Of a DNA stretch of 38,010 nucleotides, positions 1-8,768 are shown piece after piece. The first letter of the stretch is position 1; every line of letters begins with the position of its first letter. The stretch is taken from assembly GCA_035526435.1 (NCBI GenBank), contig DATLCI010000193.1, positions 1-38,010 on the forward strand, given 5' to 3'. The notes under the pieces were generated by a model. The model was not told where the DNA came from and did not search any database. It saw only the letters and a program-made list of their open reading frames with translations. A program made the translations under genes and the position numbers. This stretch comes from DATLCI01 sp035526435. Lineage in GTDB: Bacteria > Acidobacteriota > Terriglobia > Terriglobales > Acidobacteriaceae.

Positions 1-804
1 ATCTTGCTGGTGCTGGTCCATCTTTATATTGGGAGCGTATTGCGGTTCGTGTTGTTCGACGCCGTCACCCGAAACCGTTACCGGCTGCGGGAGGGCTGGA
101 GCCGATGGAAGGCGCACGGCATGCGCTATTTCGGCTTCCAACTGCTCCTGTTGGCAGTGTCGCTTACGGGATACGGAGTCCTTATCGGCATACCGGTGTT
201 GCTCGGCGTGAGCATGGGCATCTTCAAGAACGCAGGCCAGCACTGGGGCATCATCGCGCTGGGGGTCCTGGTCTTTCTGCCGCTGGTGATGCTTTTTGCC
301 CTGACCGTAGCGGTAGTCATGGTGCTGTTCAAGGATTTTGCGGTACCGATGATGGCGCTAGAGAACCTCCCCGCCATGGAAGCATGGCGCCGGGTGCTGG
401 GCGGTGTGCGGACAGCCAAAGGTGAATACGCCATCTATCTCATTCTGAAGGTGGGGTTGACCCTGCTGGCGGCCATTGTGCTGGGAATTGTGCAGCTCAT
501 CATTTTCATTGTCCCGATCATTATCGCGGTGGCTATCGGAGTGGGGATATTTACTGCCGTCCCCGAGCTGATCAAGAACCCAGCGGGCATCGCATTGCTG
601 GTGACAGTAGCGGTGATGGGAATCTTTCTATTGATGGTGGTAGGGGCGATCATGGCGGCTCCGGTGGTGGTGTTCTTCCAGGCGTATGTCTTGATCTTCT
701 TCAGCTCCCGCTACTCACCATTGTGGAACTTGATGTATCCCGCGCCCCCATCGCCACTTCCCCCGCCGTCAATGCCCGCTCTTCCGCCGCTACCGGCGAT
801 GTAA
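1..804 (+). CDS. Polytopic membrane protein, 5' end outside window
   Basis: The reading frame is open from the first base of the window to the TAA at 802-804, so this is the last 267 residues of a longer protein. The visible part is dominated by long hydrophobic stretches, at least six membrane segments. A short amphipathic region rich in Arg and Trp (NRYRLREGWSRWKAHG) precedes the first long helix pair. The C-terminus is Pro-rich (PAPPSPLPPPSMPALPPLP) and probably disordered. There are no catalytic motifs. It looks like the multi-helix membrane proteins of unknown function (DUF7544-like) common in Acidobacteriota, but that name is a guess. The next gene begins 18 bp downstream on the same strand, so the two may be co-transcribed. 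Confidence 0.75.
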   Translation: MLLVLVHLYIGSVLRFVLFDAVTRNRYRLREGWSRWKAHGMRYFGFQLLLLAVSLTGYGVLIGIPVLLGVSMGIFKNAGQHWGIIALGVLVFLPLVMLFALTVAVVMVLFKDFAVPMMALENLPAMEAWRRVLGGVRTAKGEYAIYLILKVGLTLLAAIVLGIVQLIIFIVPIIIAVAIGVGIFTAVPELIKNPAGIALLVTVAVMGIFLLMVVGAIMAAPVVVFFQAYVLIFFSSRYSPLWNLMYPAPPSPLPPPSMPALPPLPAM

Positions 805-822
805 ACATGAAAGGTAAATGAA

Positions 823-1344
823 ATGCTGATTCGCTTCCGTTATTTCGCGGTGCATTCAGTCTTGATAATTTTGCTGACAAGCACTTCTACCGGGCAAGCC
901 GCGCCGGCCAAGGTCGCAGGCAAGGCACCCAACCTGCAAGCGGCATGCAAGGCGGTGTTGTCGGCCATTGAGACGAGCGGACCGAAGAACTTGGTCCCGT
1001 ACATTGCCGATGCTGGAGTCGCTTTGGGTAACGGGAGACCAGCGACCTCAAGGAAAGACATCATGGATCAATTGACGACGAAGCACGGATTCTACTGCCG
1101 GGTATTTGATACGGCGTGTCTACGCAAGGAGCCCGCGGCCGCGAAGGATGCTATGTCCTACCGGGAGACCATCACCAGCGCAAGCAGCGAATTTGCTACC
1201 TGCACCCCCGATATCCATGCCAAGGGACAAACGGGAACGTTGCTGGTGGTCCTCAGCAAACGGAAGCCGCAGGAGAAACGGCTTACCTTTGAGTTCACCC
1301 TGGAAAAGAACCGGTGGAAGCTCACCGGAATGCCGAACTACTGA
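823..1344 (+). CDS. Small secreted protein of unknown function
   Basis: 173 residues. I do not recognise the family. The N-terminus has a positive residue, a hydrophobic core and an Ala-x-Ala-like site (TGQAAPA near residue 27), so it is likely exported. The mature part contains four cysteines (in AACKAV, GFYCRV, TACLRK and FATCTPD), enough for two disulphides. The C-terminal third (TLLVVLSKRKPQEKRLTFEFTLEKNRWKLTGMPNY) reads as a beta-rich end similar in style to NTF2/SnoaL-like folds, where a final strand ends in a W-x-L motif. That fold is only a suggestion. The ATG at 823 is preceded by AAAGG at 811-815. The gene runs convergently into der with only 2 bp between the two stop codons. Confidence 0.7.
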   Translation: MLIRFRYFAVHSVLIILLTSTSTGQAAPAKVAGKAPNLQAACKAVLSAIETSGPKNLVPYIADAGVALGNGRPATSRKDIMDQLTTKHGFYCRVFDTACLRKEPAAAKDAMSYRETITSASSEFATCTPDIHAKGQTGTLLVVLSKRKPQEKRLTFEFTLEKNRWKLTGMPNY

Positions 1345-1346
1345 TG

Positions 1347-2840
1347 CTAGCGCTTGTCCTTTTTCTCCGATAACTCGACTTTGGTGCGGGGACGGTTCTT
1401 GATCCAAATGGGAGAGCCCTCAAAGCCGAAGGCCTCGCGGATCTGATTCTCCAAAAATCGCTGGAACGAAAAGTGCAGGTCCACGTCCTTGTCCGTAAAT
1501 AAAACAAAGGTGGGCGGCGCGACGTTGGTCTGCGTCATGTAGAAGATCTTGACCTTCTTGCGGGAAGGCACGGTGGCACGTTCGAAATCGACCGTCTTGA
1601 GGAAGCGATTCATCTGGCCGGTGGTGATGCGTTTCCGCCGCTCCTTGGACACTTCCTGGACTTTGGCAAAGATCTTGTCCGCATTCTTCCCGCTGGACGC
1701 CGAGATGAACATGATGGGGGCATATGAGAGAAACTTAAGCGCGCTGCGGATCTGCTGTTCGTAAATGTCGCGGTCGGCGGTGGGACGGTCGGAATCGCGA
1801 TCGGCGCTGGCGCTGACCAGGTCCCACTTATTGATGACGATGATGATGGAGCGACCACTCTCATGGGCATAGCCACCGATAGTGGCGTCGGCCGCGGTAA
1901 CGCCATCCACCGCGTCTATGACCAGCAAGGCGACGTCAGCGGATTCCAAGTGTTGGCGGGCCATCACGACGCTGAGCTTTTCCGCCATCAGCTTGGTCTT
2001 GCCTTTACGGCGGATCCCGGCGGTGTCAATAAAGCGATACTTCTGGCCATCGCGGATTACGAGCTCGTCAACGGCATCGCGGGTGGTGCCAGCGATGGGC
2101 GAGACAATTGCGCGCGTGCTGCCGGTGAGGCGATTCAGCAGAGTGGACTTGCCCACATTCGGCCGGCCGATGATCGCGACCTTAGTCTCTTCCGGGATGC
2201 GATCGTAATGTTTACGCCGCTTGCCGTCACCTTCGGATTCCGTCTCTGAAGTGGGCTCATCGGGCTCCGGCTCCACTTCCATCTCAGGTTCCTGGAGTTC
2301 CGCTTCGGTTTCAGCAGAAGTCTTGGGCATGGCGACCATGGCGGCTTCGAGCAACTCCGCCACGTTGGTGCTGTGCTCCGCGGAGATCGGGAACATGTTC
2401 TTGACGCCCAGGCGGCGGAACTCTTCGGCCTCCGCGTAGAGTTTGGGTGAATCCATTTTGTTCACGGCAAGGAACAACGGCTTGCCGCCGCGCAACAACC
2501 GGCGGGCGAGTTCCATGTCAGTGGAAGTAGCGGCACTGCGGCCGTCGACGACCAGGATGATGGCGTCAGCTTCTTCGAGTGCGACTTTGGCCTGGCTGAA
2601 GATCTCGGTGGGGATAAGTTCTTTGTCGTCGGGCAGAATACCGCCGGTATCGACGATGCGCAGTTCGCGTCCGTTCCAAATGGTCTCACCGTAGATGCGG
2701 TCGCGAGTGATGCCGGGCTCATCCCCGACGATGGAGCGGCGCGAGCCGACCAGGCGGTTAAACAGGGTGGATTTACCCACGTTGGGACGGCCCACAATGG
2801 CGAGGGTAGGCAGGTTCGCGGATTTTTTCTTCTTCGCCAT
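1347..2840 (-). CDS. der: Ribosome biogenesis GTPase Der (EngA)
   Basis: 497 residues with the tandem GTPase layout unique to Der. The first G domain has GRPNVGKS at 17-24, DTGG at 64-67 and NKMD at 127-130. The second has GRPNVGKS at 225-232, DTAG and NKWD. A C-terminal KH-like domain follows and ends in a basic tail (KKDKR). Der acts in maturation of the 50S ribosomal subunit. The linker between G domains (about 172-218) is long and very acidic (ELQEPEMEVEPEPDEPTSE), longer than in B. subtilis Der (about 436 aa in total) and closer to the E. coli arrangement (490 aa). The start is ATG at 2840. No strong Shine-Dalgarno is visible before it. The gene is divergent from the DinG-like helicase gene and its 3' end abuts a convergent gene. 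Confidence 0.97.
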   Translation of the reverse strand: MAKKKKSANLPTLAIVGRPNVGKSTLFNRLVGSRRSIVGDEPGITRDRIYGETIWNGRELRIVDTGGILPDDKELIPTEIFSQAKVALEEADAIILVVDGRSAATSTDMELARRLLRGGKPLFLAVNKMDSPKLYAEAEEFRRLGVKNMFPISAEHSTNVAELLEAAMVAMPKTSAETEAELQEPEMEVEPEPDEPTSETESEGDGKRRKHYDRIPEETKVAIIGRPNVGKSTLLNRLTGSTRAIVSPIAGTTRDAVDELVIRDGQKYRFIDTAGIRRKGKTKLMAEKLSVVMARQHLESADVALLVIDAVDGVTAADATIGGYAHESGRSIIIVINKWDLVSASADRDSDRPTADRDIYEQQIRSALKFLSYAPIMFISASSGKNADKIFAKVQEVSKERRKRITTGQMNRFLKTVDFERATVPSRKKVKIFYMTQTNVAPPTFVLFTDKDVDLHFSFQRFLENQIREAFGFEGSPIWIKNRPRTKVELSEKKDKR

Positions 2841-2934
2841 TTCTAAATAAAAGTAGTTCCGGTAGTTTCCAAAAAAATACCCCTAGGCGGGGCCAGGGGC
2901 TCGCTTTCGTAGCAAATCGACCAGCAATACCCAT

Positions 2935-2940
2935 TATAGT
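2935..2940 (+). promoter_or_regulatory. Putative -10 element of the dinG-like gene
   Basis: TATAGT lies 11 nt before the ATG at 2952, in the 111-bp divergent region between der and the helicase gene. Transcription would begin about 7 nt after the hexamer, leaving a leader of only a few bases. No clear TTGACA-like -35 is visible, so this is a weak call from position and sequence alone. Confidence 0.35.
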
Positions 2941-2951
2941 GGTTATTGAAG

Positions 2952-4940
2952 ATGTCCTCTTCCACCCCCCTAGATTCGACCGCGGTCCAGCCAGCGATGC
3001 CGTCGCTGCACCAGTTCTTCGCCCCGGGCGGAATGCTGGCGCAGGCGCATCCGGCATACGAGTTCCGGCGCGGACAACTGATGATGGCGGAGGAGGTGGA
3101 GCGGGCGCTGACCGAAAAGCGGCATCTGATCGTCGAGGCGGGAACCGGTACCGGGAAGACTCTGGCCTACCTGATGCCGGTGATCCGTGCGGGCAAGCGC
3201 GTGATCATCTCCACCGGCACTAAGAACCTGCAAGAACAACTTTTCTATAAAGACATCCCTTTCCTAGAGCAGGTGCTGGGCAAATTGCGGGTCACGTATA
3301 TGAAGGGCCGCAACAATTATCTTTGCCGGCAGAAGCTTTATGACCTCACCAGCCAGCCCATCCTGAATGGCCTGCAGGAGGTGGAGCAATACCGCCAGAT
3401 CGCGGAGTGGGAAGAGCAGACGGAGACGGGCGACCGGGCCGAGTTGTCACAACTACCGGAGGCAAGCCAGCTCTGGCCCAAACTCAATGCGCGTACCGAG
3501 GCTTGCACGGGGCAGAAGTGCGCGCAGTTAGACCGGTGTTTCATCACGGAGATGCATCGCAAGGCGCAAGAGAGCGACATCATCATCGTGAACCACCATC
3601 TTTTCTTTGCCGACCTGGCGATACGGCAGGCGACGGACGGCACGGGCGCCGGGGGAATACTGCCAGAATTCTCCGCAGTGGTATTCGACGAGGCGCATGA
3701 GCTTGAGGATGTGGCCGGCAGCTATTTCGGGGTAACCGTAAGCAATCTGCGGTTTGATGATCTCGCGCGCGACATTGAGTACACGCTGCGGCAAAAGCAA
3801 CTCATCACTGCGAGCATCCTCACGGCTACAGCGCAACTGCGGGAGCGCAGCCAATTCTTCTTCTCACTGTTACCTGCAGGGGATTCACGGTTTGCGTTTG
3901 AGTCGCGCGCGGAGTTCCTGGAAGAGAATGGCGACGAGTATCTCTCCATCATGAATGCGCTCACGCGCGTGGCGACCGAGCTGGAAGTCATGCCGCAGAA
4001 GCCGGATGAGGTCTTCAACCTGGTGCGTCGAGCAACAGAGTTGCGAACGCAGTTGGCGTTCATCCTGGAATCACGCGACCGCAACACGGTGTTCTGGATC
4101 GAGCGGCGCGGCGGGCGTGGCCGCCATACGCAGCAGAACGTCTTTCTTCAAGCGACGCCGATCGACGTCTCGCAGATCCTGCGGCAGACGCTATTCGAGA
4201 ATGTAGAGACGGCGGTGCTGACGTCGGCAACGCTGGCGGTCTCAGGCGGCTTTGCTTACATGCGGAAGCGAGTGGGAGTGGATCATGCGCGGGAGCTGAT
4301 CGTGCCTTCGCACTATGACTATTCCTCGCAGGCCATCTTTTATGTGCCGCCGGACCTGCCAGACCCGCGCTCAGACCAATTTGCCCGGCTGGCCACGGAA
4401 AAGATCCGGCGCATCCTGGAATGTACTGACGGGCGGGCTTTTTGCCTGTTTACCAGCTACGCGCTGATGAATGAGATCCATGACCGATTGTTGGGTGAGT
4501 TGGAATATCCCATGCTGCTGCAGGGCAGCGCGCCCAAGAATGCACTGCTGGATGAATTTCGCGCGACGCCGAACGCGGTGTTGTTTGGAACGTCGTCGTT
4601 CTGGCAGGGGGTGGATGTGCAGGGCGATCAGCTAAGCTGCGTGATCATCGACCGCCTGCCCTTCGCAGTGCCGAACGATCCGGTAGTCGCCGCGCGGATC
4701 CATGCGATCAATTCCGACGGGGGGAACGCCTTCTTTGATTATCAGGTGCCGTCGGCGGTGATCACGTTGAAGCAGGGCTTCGGCAGGTTGATCCGCTCGC
4801 TCAAGGACCGCGGAGTAGTCGTATTGCTGGACAACCGGATCCGCACGCAACGATACGGCGCGTTATTCGTGGAGAGCTTGCCCTCTTATCGCCGGACCAC
4901 TGACCTGGGGGATGTGGAGATGTTCTTTGGGAAGCGGTAG
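2952..4940 (+). CDS. dinG: DinG/XPD-type Fe-S DNA helicase
   Basis: 662-residue superfamily 2 helicase of the XPD/Rad3/DinG group, which unwinds DNA 5'->3' using ATP and acts in repair and R-loop or G-quadruplex clearance. Motif I is EAGTGTGKT near 62-70 and the Walker B DEAH box lies at about 246-249. Motif VI reads QGFGRLIR near the C-terminus. Four cysteines occur as one in NNYLCRQK (about 125) followed by C-x4-C-x5-C at about 185/190/196. This is the same spacing as the 4Fe-4S ligands of E. coli DinG. No N-terminal exonuclease domain is present, so it resembles E. coli DinG/YoaA rather than the Firmicute form. I chose the ATG at 2952; an in-frame TTG at 2946 would add two residues. Confidence 0.93.
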   Translation: MSSSTPLDSTAVQPAMPSLHQFFAPGGMLAQAHPAYEFRRGQLMMAEEVERALTEKRHLIVEAGTGTGKTLAYLMPVIRAGKRVIISTGTKNLQEQLFYKDIPFLEQVLGKLRVTYMKGRNNYLCRQKLYDLTSQPILNGLQEVEQYRQIAEWEEQTETGDRAELSQLPEASQLWPKLNARTEACTGQKCAQLDRCFITEMHRKAQESDIIIVNHHLFFADLAIRQATDGTGAGGILPEFSAVVFDEAHELEDVAGSYFGVTVSNLRFDDLARDIEYTLRQKQLITASILTATAQLRERSQFFFSLLPAGDSRFAFESRAEFLEENGDEYLSIMNALTRVATELEVMPQKPDEVFNLVRRATELRTQLAFILESRDRNTVFWIERRGGRGRHTQQNVFLQATPIDVSQILRQTLFENVETAVLTSATLAVSGGFAYMRKRVGVDHARELIVPSHYDYSSQAIFYVPPDLPDPRSDQFARLATEKIRRILECTDGRAFCLFTSYALMNEIHDRLLGELEYPMLLQGSAPKNALLDEFRATPNAVLFGTSSFWQGVDVQGDQLSCVIIDRLPFAVPNDPVVAARIHAINSDGGNAFFDYQVPSAVITLKQGFGRLIRSLKDRGVVVLLDNRIRTQRYGALFVESLPSYRRTTDLGDVEMFFGKR

Positions 4941-5023
4941 GAACCGGCCAATCGCGTTAAAATAAGGGATTACCATCAGGGAAGTTGAAGCCGCTGGTCA
5001 CTGCCGGCGACGGAAGGCGTTTC

Positions 5024-5401
5024 ATGTTTGAAGTCACGGTAGAAGAGACATTCGCCGCAGGACACTTCCTGCGCAATTACAAGGGCAAGTGCGAGAATCC
5101 GCATGGCCATAACTACAAGGTGCTGGTCACGTTGCAGGGCGGCGAACTTGACAAGGCCGGGTTGCTCCTCGACTTCAAGGACCTGAAGGGCGTGATGAAA
5201 TCTGTGGTGGAGCGGCTGGATCACCAGATGATCAACGACATCAAGCCCTTCGATGAGGTAAACCCTTCGGCGGAGAATCTGGCGCGTTACTTCTATCACG
5301 AAACCAACTCCAAGCTGCGGTCGGTCACGGACGGGCGCGTCTCGGTGAAGACCGTCACGATGTTCGAGACCGATACTACGAACGCTACGTATTACGAGTA
5401 G
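5024..5401 (+). CDS. queD: 6-carboxytetrahydropterin synthase QueD
   Basis: 125-residue member of the PTPS/QueD family. It converts dihydroneopterin triphosphate to 6-carboxy-5,6,7,8-tetrahydropterin, the second step of 7-deazaguanine (queuosine precursor) synthesis from GTP. Zinc ligands are visible as H14 (AAGHF) and the HGH pair H27/H29. The catalytic Cys is C23 in the motif CxxxHGH, which separates QueD from mammalian-type PTP synthases. D67-H68 (ERLDHQ) and E115 (FETDTT) complete the expected active site. Start: ATG at 5024, with GGAAGG 6 nt upstream. An in-frame TTG at 4985 would add 13 non-conserved residues and is rejected. queE follows after 13 bp, so the pair is probably one operon. 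Confidence 0.95.
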   Translation: MFEVTVEETFAAGHFLRNYKGKCENPHGHNYKVLVTLQGGELDKAGLLLDFKDLKGVMKSVVERLDHQMINDIKPFDEVNPSAENLARYFYHETNSKLRSVTDGRVSVKTVTMFETDTTNATYYE

Positions 5402-5414
5402 CCCGCTTTCCCTC

Positions 5415-6095
5415 ATGCACATCATTGAGATCTACAAATCGGTCCAGGGTGAATCCACGTTCACGGGGCTGCCTTGCATCTTTGTGCGGCTGGCCGGGTG
5501 CAACCTGCGCTGCAGTTGGTGTGACAGCGAATATACGTTTAGCGGCGGAACGAAGATGTCGCTCGAGCAAGTTGAGGCTGAAATCGAAAAGCTGGCTCCG
5601 GTGAAGCTGGTGGAGATCACCGGCGGCGAGCCTATGCTGCAGGTGCGTGAAGTGGTGCCGCTTATGGAGCGTTTAATCTCCATGGGCTACACCGTTTTGT
5701 TAGAGACGAGCGGGGAGCGTCCGCTGGCGGCAGTTCCTAAGGAAGTGCATAAGATCGTGGATGTGAAGTGTCCGGGCTCCGGCGAGGGCGCAAGTTTCGA
5801 CCCGGGAAACCTATCGTCGTTGAGCCGCACGGATGAGATGAAGTTCGTGATCTCCGACCGTCAAGATTACGAGTTTGCGCGCACATTCGTCCGCGAACAC
5901 GGGTTGGAATCAAAGGTGGGGGCGGTGCTATTCTCGCCGGCCTTCCGCAAGGACGCAGGCCCAGCCCGCGACGCCGCAAATTGCCTACTGGATCCGCGCG
6001 TGCTGGTGGAATGGATCCTCGCAGAGGGGCTGAACGTTCGGGTGGGACTGCAAATGCATAAATTCATTTGGGACCCCGTAACAAAAGGGGTTTAG
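5415..6095 (+). CDS. queE: 7-carboxy-7-deazaguanine synthase QueE
   Basis: 226-residue radical SAM enzyme that contracts the ring of carboxytetrahydropterin to give 7-carboxy-7-deazaguanine, the step after QueD. The 4Fe-4S/SAM cysteines are C29, C33 and C36 in AGCNLRCSWCDSEY, a CX3CX2C spacing. GGEP at 70-73 is the SAM amine-binding motif. The N-terminal substrate motif IYKSVQGEST is typical of QueE. The gene starts 13 bp after queD without an obvious Shine-Dalgarno, which suggests translational coupling. QueC, QueF and the tRNA transglycosylase are not in the window, so the rest of the pathway must be elsewhere. Confidence 0.96.
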   Translation: MHIIEIYKSVQGESTFTGLPCIFVRLAGCNLRCSWCDSEYTFSGGTKMSLEQVEAEIEKLAPVKLVEITGGEPMLQVREVVPLMERLISMGYTVLLETSGERPLAAVPKEVHKIVDVKCPGSGEGASFDPGNLSSLSRTDEMKFVISDRQDYEFARTFVREHGLESKVGAVLFSPAFRKDAGPARDAANCLLDPRVLVEWILAEGLNVRVGLQMHKFIWDPVTKGV

Positions 6096-6121
6096 CTGAG
6101 CAGCCGGCTGGGCAGTTTTTA
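6095..6121 (+). terminator. Possible weak terminator after queE
   Basis: Just after the queE stop is an interrupted inverted repeat (CTG..CAGCCGGCTG..CAG at about 6097-6116) followed by TTTTT at 6116-6120. The stem is short, with an internal mismatch, so it is only a plausible Rho-independent terminator. About 175 bp of otherwise featureless sequence then leads to the next gene. Confidence 0.3.
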
Positions 6122-6295
6122 CATCTAAGCTGGAAATACCCAAATAGTTAAAGCCGGGCGCAACGGTAACTTGATTGCGTCCCGCCGATGCAGTAACGTT
6201 TTAGAGCTTTCTGCGCGCAGGACTGGGGTGCGGTGCGCGCCCGCGAGACGCAATCATTTCGCAGCAAATCGCACGATGCCGGGAGGCATATTCGT

Positions 6296-7444
6296 ATGAA
6301 GACAAAGTGGATGAGTGGAGTGGCCATGGCGGCGCTGCTGCTGGCTATGAGTGCCCAGGCTTTTGCCCAAGCGGGCACGACTAAAATCCGGGGCGAACTC
6401 AAGGATGACGCGGGACAGCCCATTGTGGGTGCGGTGGTGCAGATGTCGCACAAGGAGACTGGCCGCAAGATCACGCTGAAGACGGACAAAAAAGGCGAGT
6501 TCTATTCGCTGGGCGTGACCTCCGGGACCTATGACGTGTTGGTGACCAAAGACGGCAAGACCATCTGGACCATTGGCAACTTCCCAGTGCGGTTGACCCC
6601 CGAGGACTTGGTAGTGCTGAAGATCGACTTGGCCAAGGAGAAGAAGGCTGCGGTTGCAGAAGGCCAAAGCAAGATGTCAGAGGAGCAGAAGAAGCATATC
6701 GAGCAGGTACAAAAGGAAAATGCCAAGATCGGCAACCTGAACAAGATGCTGGCTGAAGGCCAGGCGGCGCTCGATGCGGGTAACTTCGACCAGGCCATCG
6801 CCACGTTCCAGGCCGCGGCTACGGCAGACCCTTCGCGAGACCTGTTGTGGGCGCGCTTAGGCGATGCGCACAATACTGCTGCCAAGAAGACGACCGACGC
6901 TGCCGCCCGCAAACAGCACTATGCCGAAGGCGCAGTGGCTTATCGCAAGGCTTTGGAGATCGCGACCGCGGCCCCCGCGGAAGGTGCGGCAGCCAAGACC
7001 CTGAAGACTCCGGCGGCGCTGGGGGCGTACTACAACAACTTGGGCGAATCGCTAGGCAAGTCCGGCGACAGCGCCGGAGCGCTCCAAGCCTACGACAAGG
7101 CGGTTGAGACCGATCCGGTGAATGCGGCTATGTATCACTTCAACAAAGGCGCGACGCTGACAAATATGAACAAAGTGGACGACGCGATCGTGGCTTACGA
7201 CAAGGCGATCGCGGCCGACCCTAGCCGCGCCGATTCGTACTATTACAAAGGCATCAACCTACTGAACAAGGCGACTATGAAGGGCAACGAGATGGTCACA
7301 GTGCCGGGAACCGCCGAGGCATTCAACAAGTACCTGGAGTTGGAGCCGGATGGTCCGCTGGCGGCGCAGGCGAAAGAGATGCTCGCAGCGATGGGCGCCA
7401 AGATCGAGACCTCGTACGGCAAATCGCGCAAGACCAAGAAGTAA
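6296..7444 (+). CDS. Secreted protein: regulatory-like beta domain plus TPRs
   Basis: 382 residues. Residues 1-25 are a clear signal peptide ending in AQAFAQ. Residues about 28-110 form a carboxypeptidase-regulatory-like (CNA-B/transthyretin-like) beta domain, with the usual GELKDDAGQPIVGAVVQ opening and a GEFYSLGVTSGTYDVLV core. A charged helical linker follows (KKAAVAEGQSKMSEEQKKH). Tetratricopeptide repeats then run to near the C-terminus, with typical units such as LDAGNFDQAIATFQAAATADP, ALQAYDKAVETDP and AIVAYDKAIAADP. TPRs mediate protein-protein contacts, so a periplasmic scaffold or cell-envelope role is likely; no enzymatic motif is seen. The ATG at 6296 is preceded by GGGAGG with 9 nt spacing. 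An upstream GTG at 6233 would bury the signal peptide and is rejected. Confidence 0.85.
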   Translation: MKTKWMSGVAMAALLLAMSAQAFAQAGTTKIRGELKDDAGQPIVGAVVQMSHKETGRKITLKTDKKGEFYSLGVTSGTYDVLVTKDGKTIWTIGNFPVRLTPEDLVVLKIDLAKEKKAAVAEGQSKMSEEQKKHIEQVQKENAKIGNLNKMLAEGQAALDAGNFDQAIATFQAAATADPSRDLLWARLGDAHNTAAKKTTDAAARKQHYAEGAVAYRKALEIATAAPAEGAAAKTLKTPAALGAYYNNLGESLGKSGDSAGALQAYDKAVETDPVNAAMYHFNKGATLTNMNKVDDAIVAYDKAIAADPSRADSYYYKGINLLNKATMKGNEMVTVPGTAEAFNKYLELEPDGPLAAQAKEMLAAMGAKIETSYGKSRKTKK

Positions 7445-7468
7445 GCCGGAAATAAGCCGGTTTGATGG

Positions 7469-7498
7469 AGGCGTGGCTTTGGCCACGCCTTCTTTTTT
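7469..7498 (+). terminator. Strong Rho-independent terminator
   Basis: GGCGTGGC (7470-7477), loop TTTG and GCCACGCC (7482-7489) form a perfect 8-bp GC-rich stem, extended by one A-T pair, followed by TTCTTTTTT. It ends the TPR-protein transcript. The T-tract runs directly into the candidate -35 of moeA. Confidence 0.93.
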
Positions 7499-7524
7499 AC
7501 GAGCACGCCGCCGGCCGCTACAAT
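7496..7524 (+). promoter_or_regulatory. Putative moeA operon promoter (leaderless)
   Basis: TTTACG (7496-7501), a 17-nt spacer and TACAAT (7519-7524) resemble a sigma-70 promoter. The -10 ends exactly 7 nt before the moeA ATG (7532), so transcription would begin at or next to the A of the start codon. There is no Shine-Dalgarno before moeA, which fits a leaderless mRNA. The -35 overlaps the T-tract of the preceding terminator. Confidence 0.55.
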
Positions 7525-7531
7525 CGACCCT

Positions 7532-8767
7532 ATGTCCATCGCCCCTAAAGTGCTGAGCTTTGCCGAGGCGCGCGCGTGCGTGGAGCGTCATGCGGCAGAA
7601 ATCCAGCCAATGCCGAGCGAAAAGGTGGAACTGCTGCCTGCCGCCGGACGCAATCTGGCAGAGGACATTTCAGCCGACCGCGACTTGCCCTCTTTCCCCC
7701 GCGCTACCCGCGATGGATACGCGGTGAGAAGTGATGACCTATCCGAAACGCCGACCGAACTGAAGATCATGGGGCAGGTTAAAGCGGGGGAAGTGTGGTC
7801 CGGGGCGACGATGGAACGAGGCCAGTGCCTTGAGATCATGACCGGCGCTCCGGTACCGCAAGGCGCCGATGCCGTGGTAATGGTGGAATACACCCAAGTA
7901 TTGGGAGATATAGTACGGATCGATCGGGGAGTGAGTGGAGGAGAGAATGTGGTGCCGACCGGCAGCGAGGCGCGCCAAGGCCAGGTGGTGCTGAAGCGCG
8001 GAACGCGATTGGGGCCGGCGCAGGTGGGAATGGCGGCAGCGGTGGGTCGAGACAAAATAAAGGTCTATCGGCGGCCGCGGGTCGCAATCCTCTCCACCGG
8101 AGATGAGGTCGTCGACATCGCCGCAAAACCGGAAATCCAGCAGGTGCGGAACTCCAATAGCTACGCCCTGGCGGCGCAGGTGCTCGGAGCGGGCGGCGAT
8201 CCCGTGCAGTTGCCCATCGCGCCGGATGACTTATCGCGGCTAGAATCCTTGATCCGCGAGGGCCTCGAAGCGGACCTATTGCTGCTAAGCGGCGGCGTCT
8301 CCATGGGGAAATATGACCTGGTAGAACAAGTATTAGAAAAACTGGGAGCGGAGTTCTTTTTTACAGGCGCGCTCATCCAGCCGGGAAGGCCCATCGTGTT
8401 CGGACGGGCAAGGACCGGCAAGAAGATTTATTTCTTCGGCCTGCCGGGAAACCCAGTCTCGACCCTGGTGACCTTTGAGCTCTTCGCCGGGTGCCTGGTG
8501 GCAGCCTTGGCCGGCGGAGTGCGCTCTTTAAGCTATGCTTCGGCAAAGTTAATGCAACCGGTCAAGACAAGGCCTGGACTGACCCGTTTTCTTCCCGCAG
8601 TCCTTAAGGGCGAGATGCTGGAGCCGGTGGTGGAGGTGGTGCCATGGCAGGGTTCTGGCGATATGGCGGCTACGGCGGGGGCAAACTGCTATCTTATTGT
8701 TCCTCCCGACCGGCCGGAAATGGCTGCAGGGGAGCCGGCGTCGGTTTTATTGCCAGGAGGCGGATAA
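7532..8767 (+). CDS. moeA: Molybdopterin molybdenumtransferase MoeA
   Basis: 411 residues, the same length as E. coli MoeA. It inserts molybdate into adenylylated molybdopterin in the last step of Moco synthesis. Family motifs are present in order: PSFPRATRDGYAV (the DGYAV core of domain III), MTGAPVPQGADAVVMVE, VAILSTGDEVVD, the MPT-binding SGGVSMGKYD and GLPGNPVSTLVTFELF. The usual SAMDGYAV reads RATRDGYAV here, so the Met before the key Asp is Arg; the Asp itself is kept. It is the first gene of a tight cluster with moaC, a response regulator gene and mogA. The start at 7532 is fixed by the -10 element 7 nt upstream and by alignment with family length. Confidence 0.96.
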   Translation: MSIAPKVLSFAEARACVERHAAEIQPMPSEKVELLPAAGRNLAEDISADRDLPSFPRATRDGYAVRSDDLSETPTELKIMGQVKAGEVWSGATMERGQCLEIMTGAPVPQGADAVVMVEYTQVLGDIVRIDRGVSGGENVVPTGSEARQGQVVLKRGTRLGPAQVGMAAAVGRDKIKVYRRPRVAILSTGDEVVDIAAKPEIQQVRNSNSYALAAQVLGAGGDPVQLPIAPDDLSRLESLIREGLEADLLLLSGGVSMGKYDLVEQVLEKLGAEFFFTGALIQPGRPIVFGRARTGKKIYFFGLPGNPVSTLVTFELFAGCLVAALAGGVRSLSYASAKLMQPVKTRPGLTRFLPAVLKGEMLEPVVEVVPWQGSGDMAATAGANCYLIVPPDRPEMAAGEPASVLLPGGG

Positions 8768-8768
8768 G

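Noticed and set aside
4941..5023. A preQ1 riboswitch before queD.
   Set aside because: No recognisable pseudoknot or loop motif was found in the 83-bp region; only a possible -10 (TAAAAT at 4958-4963) is seen.
7445..7531. A Moco riboswitch before moeA.
   Set aside because: The space between terminator and start codon is about 35 nt, far too short for the aptamer.
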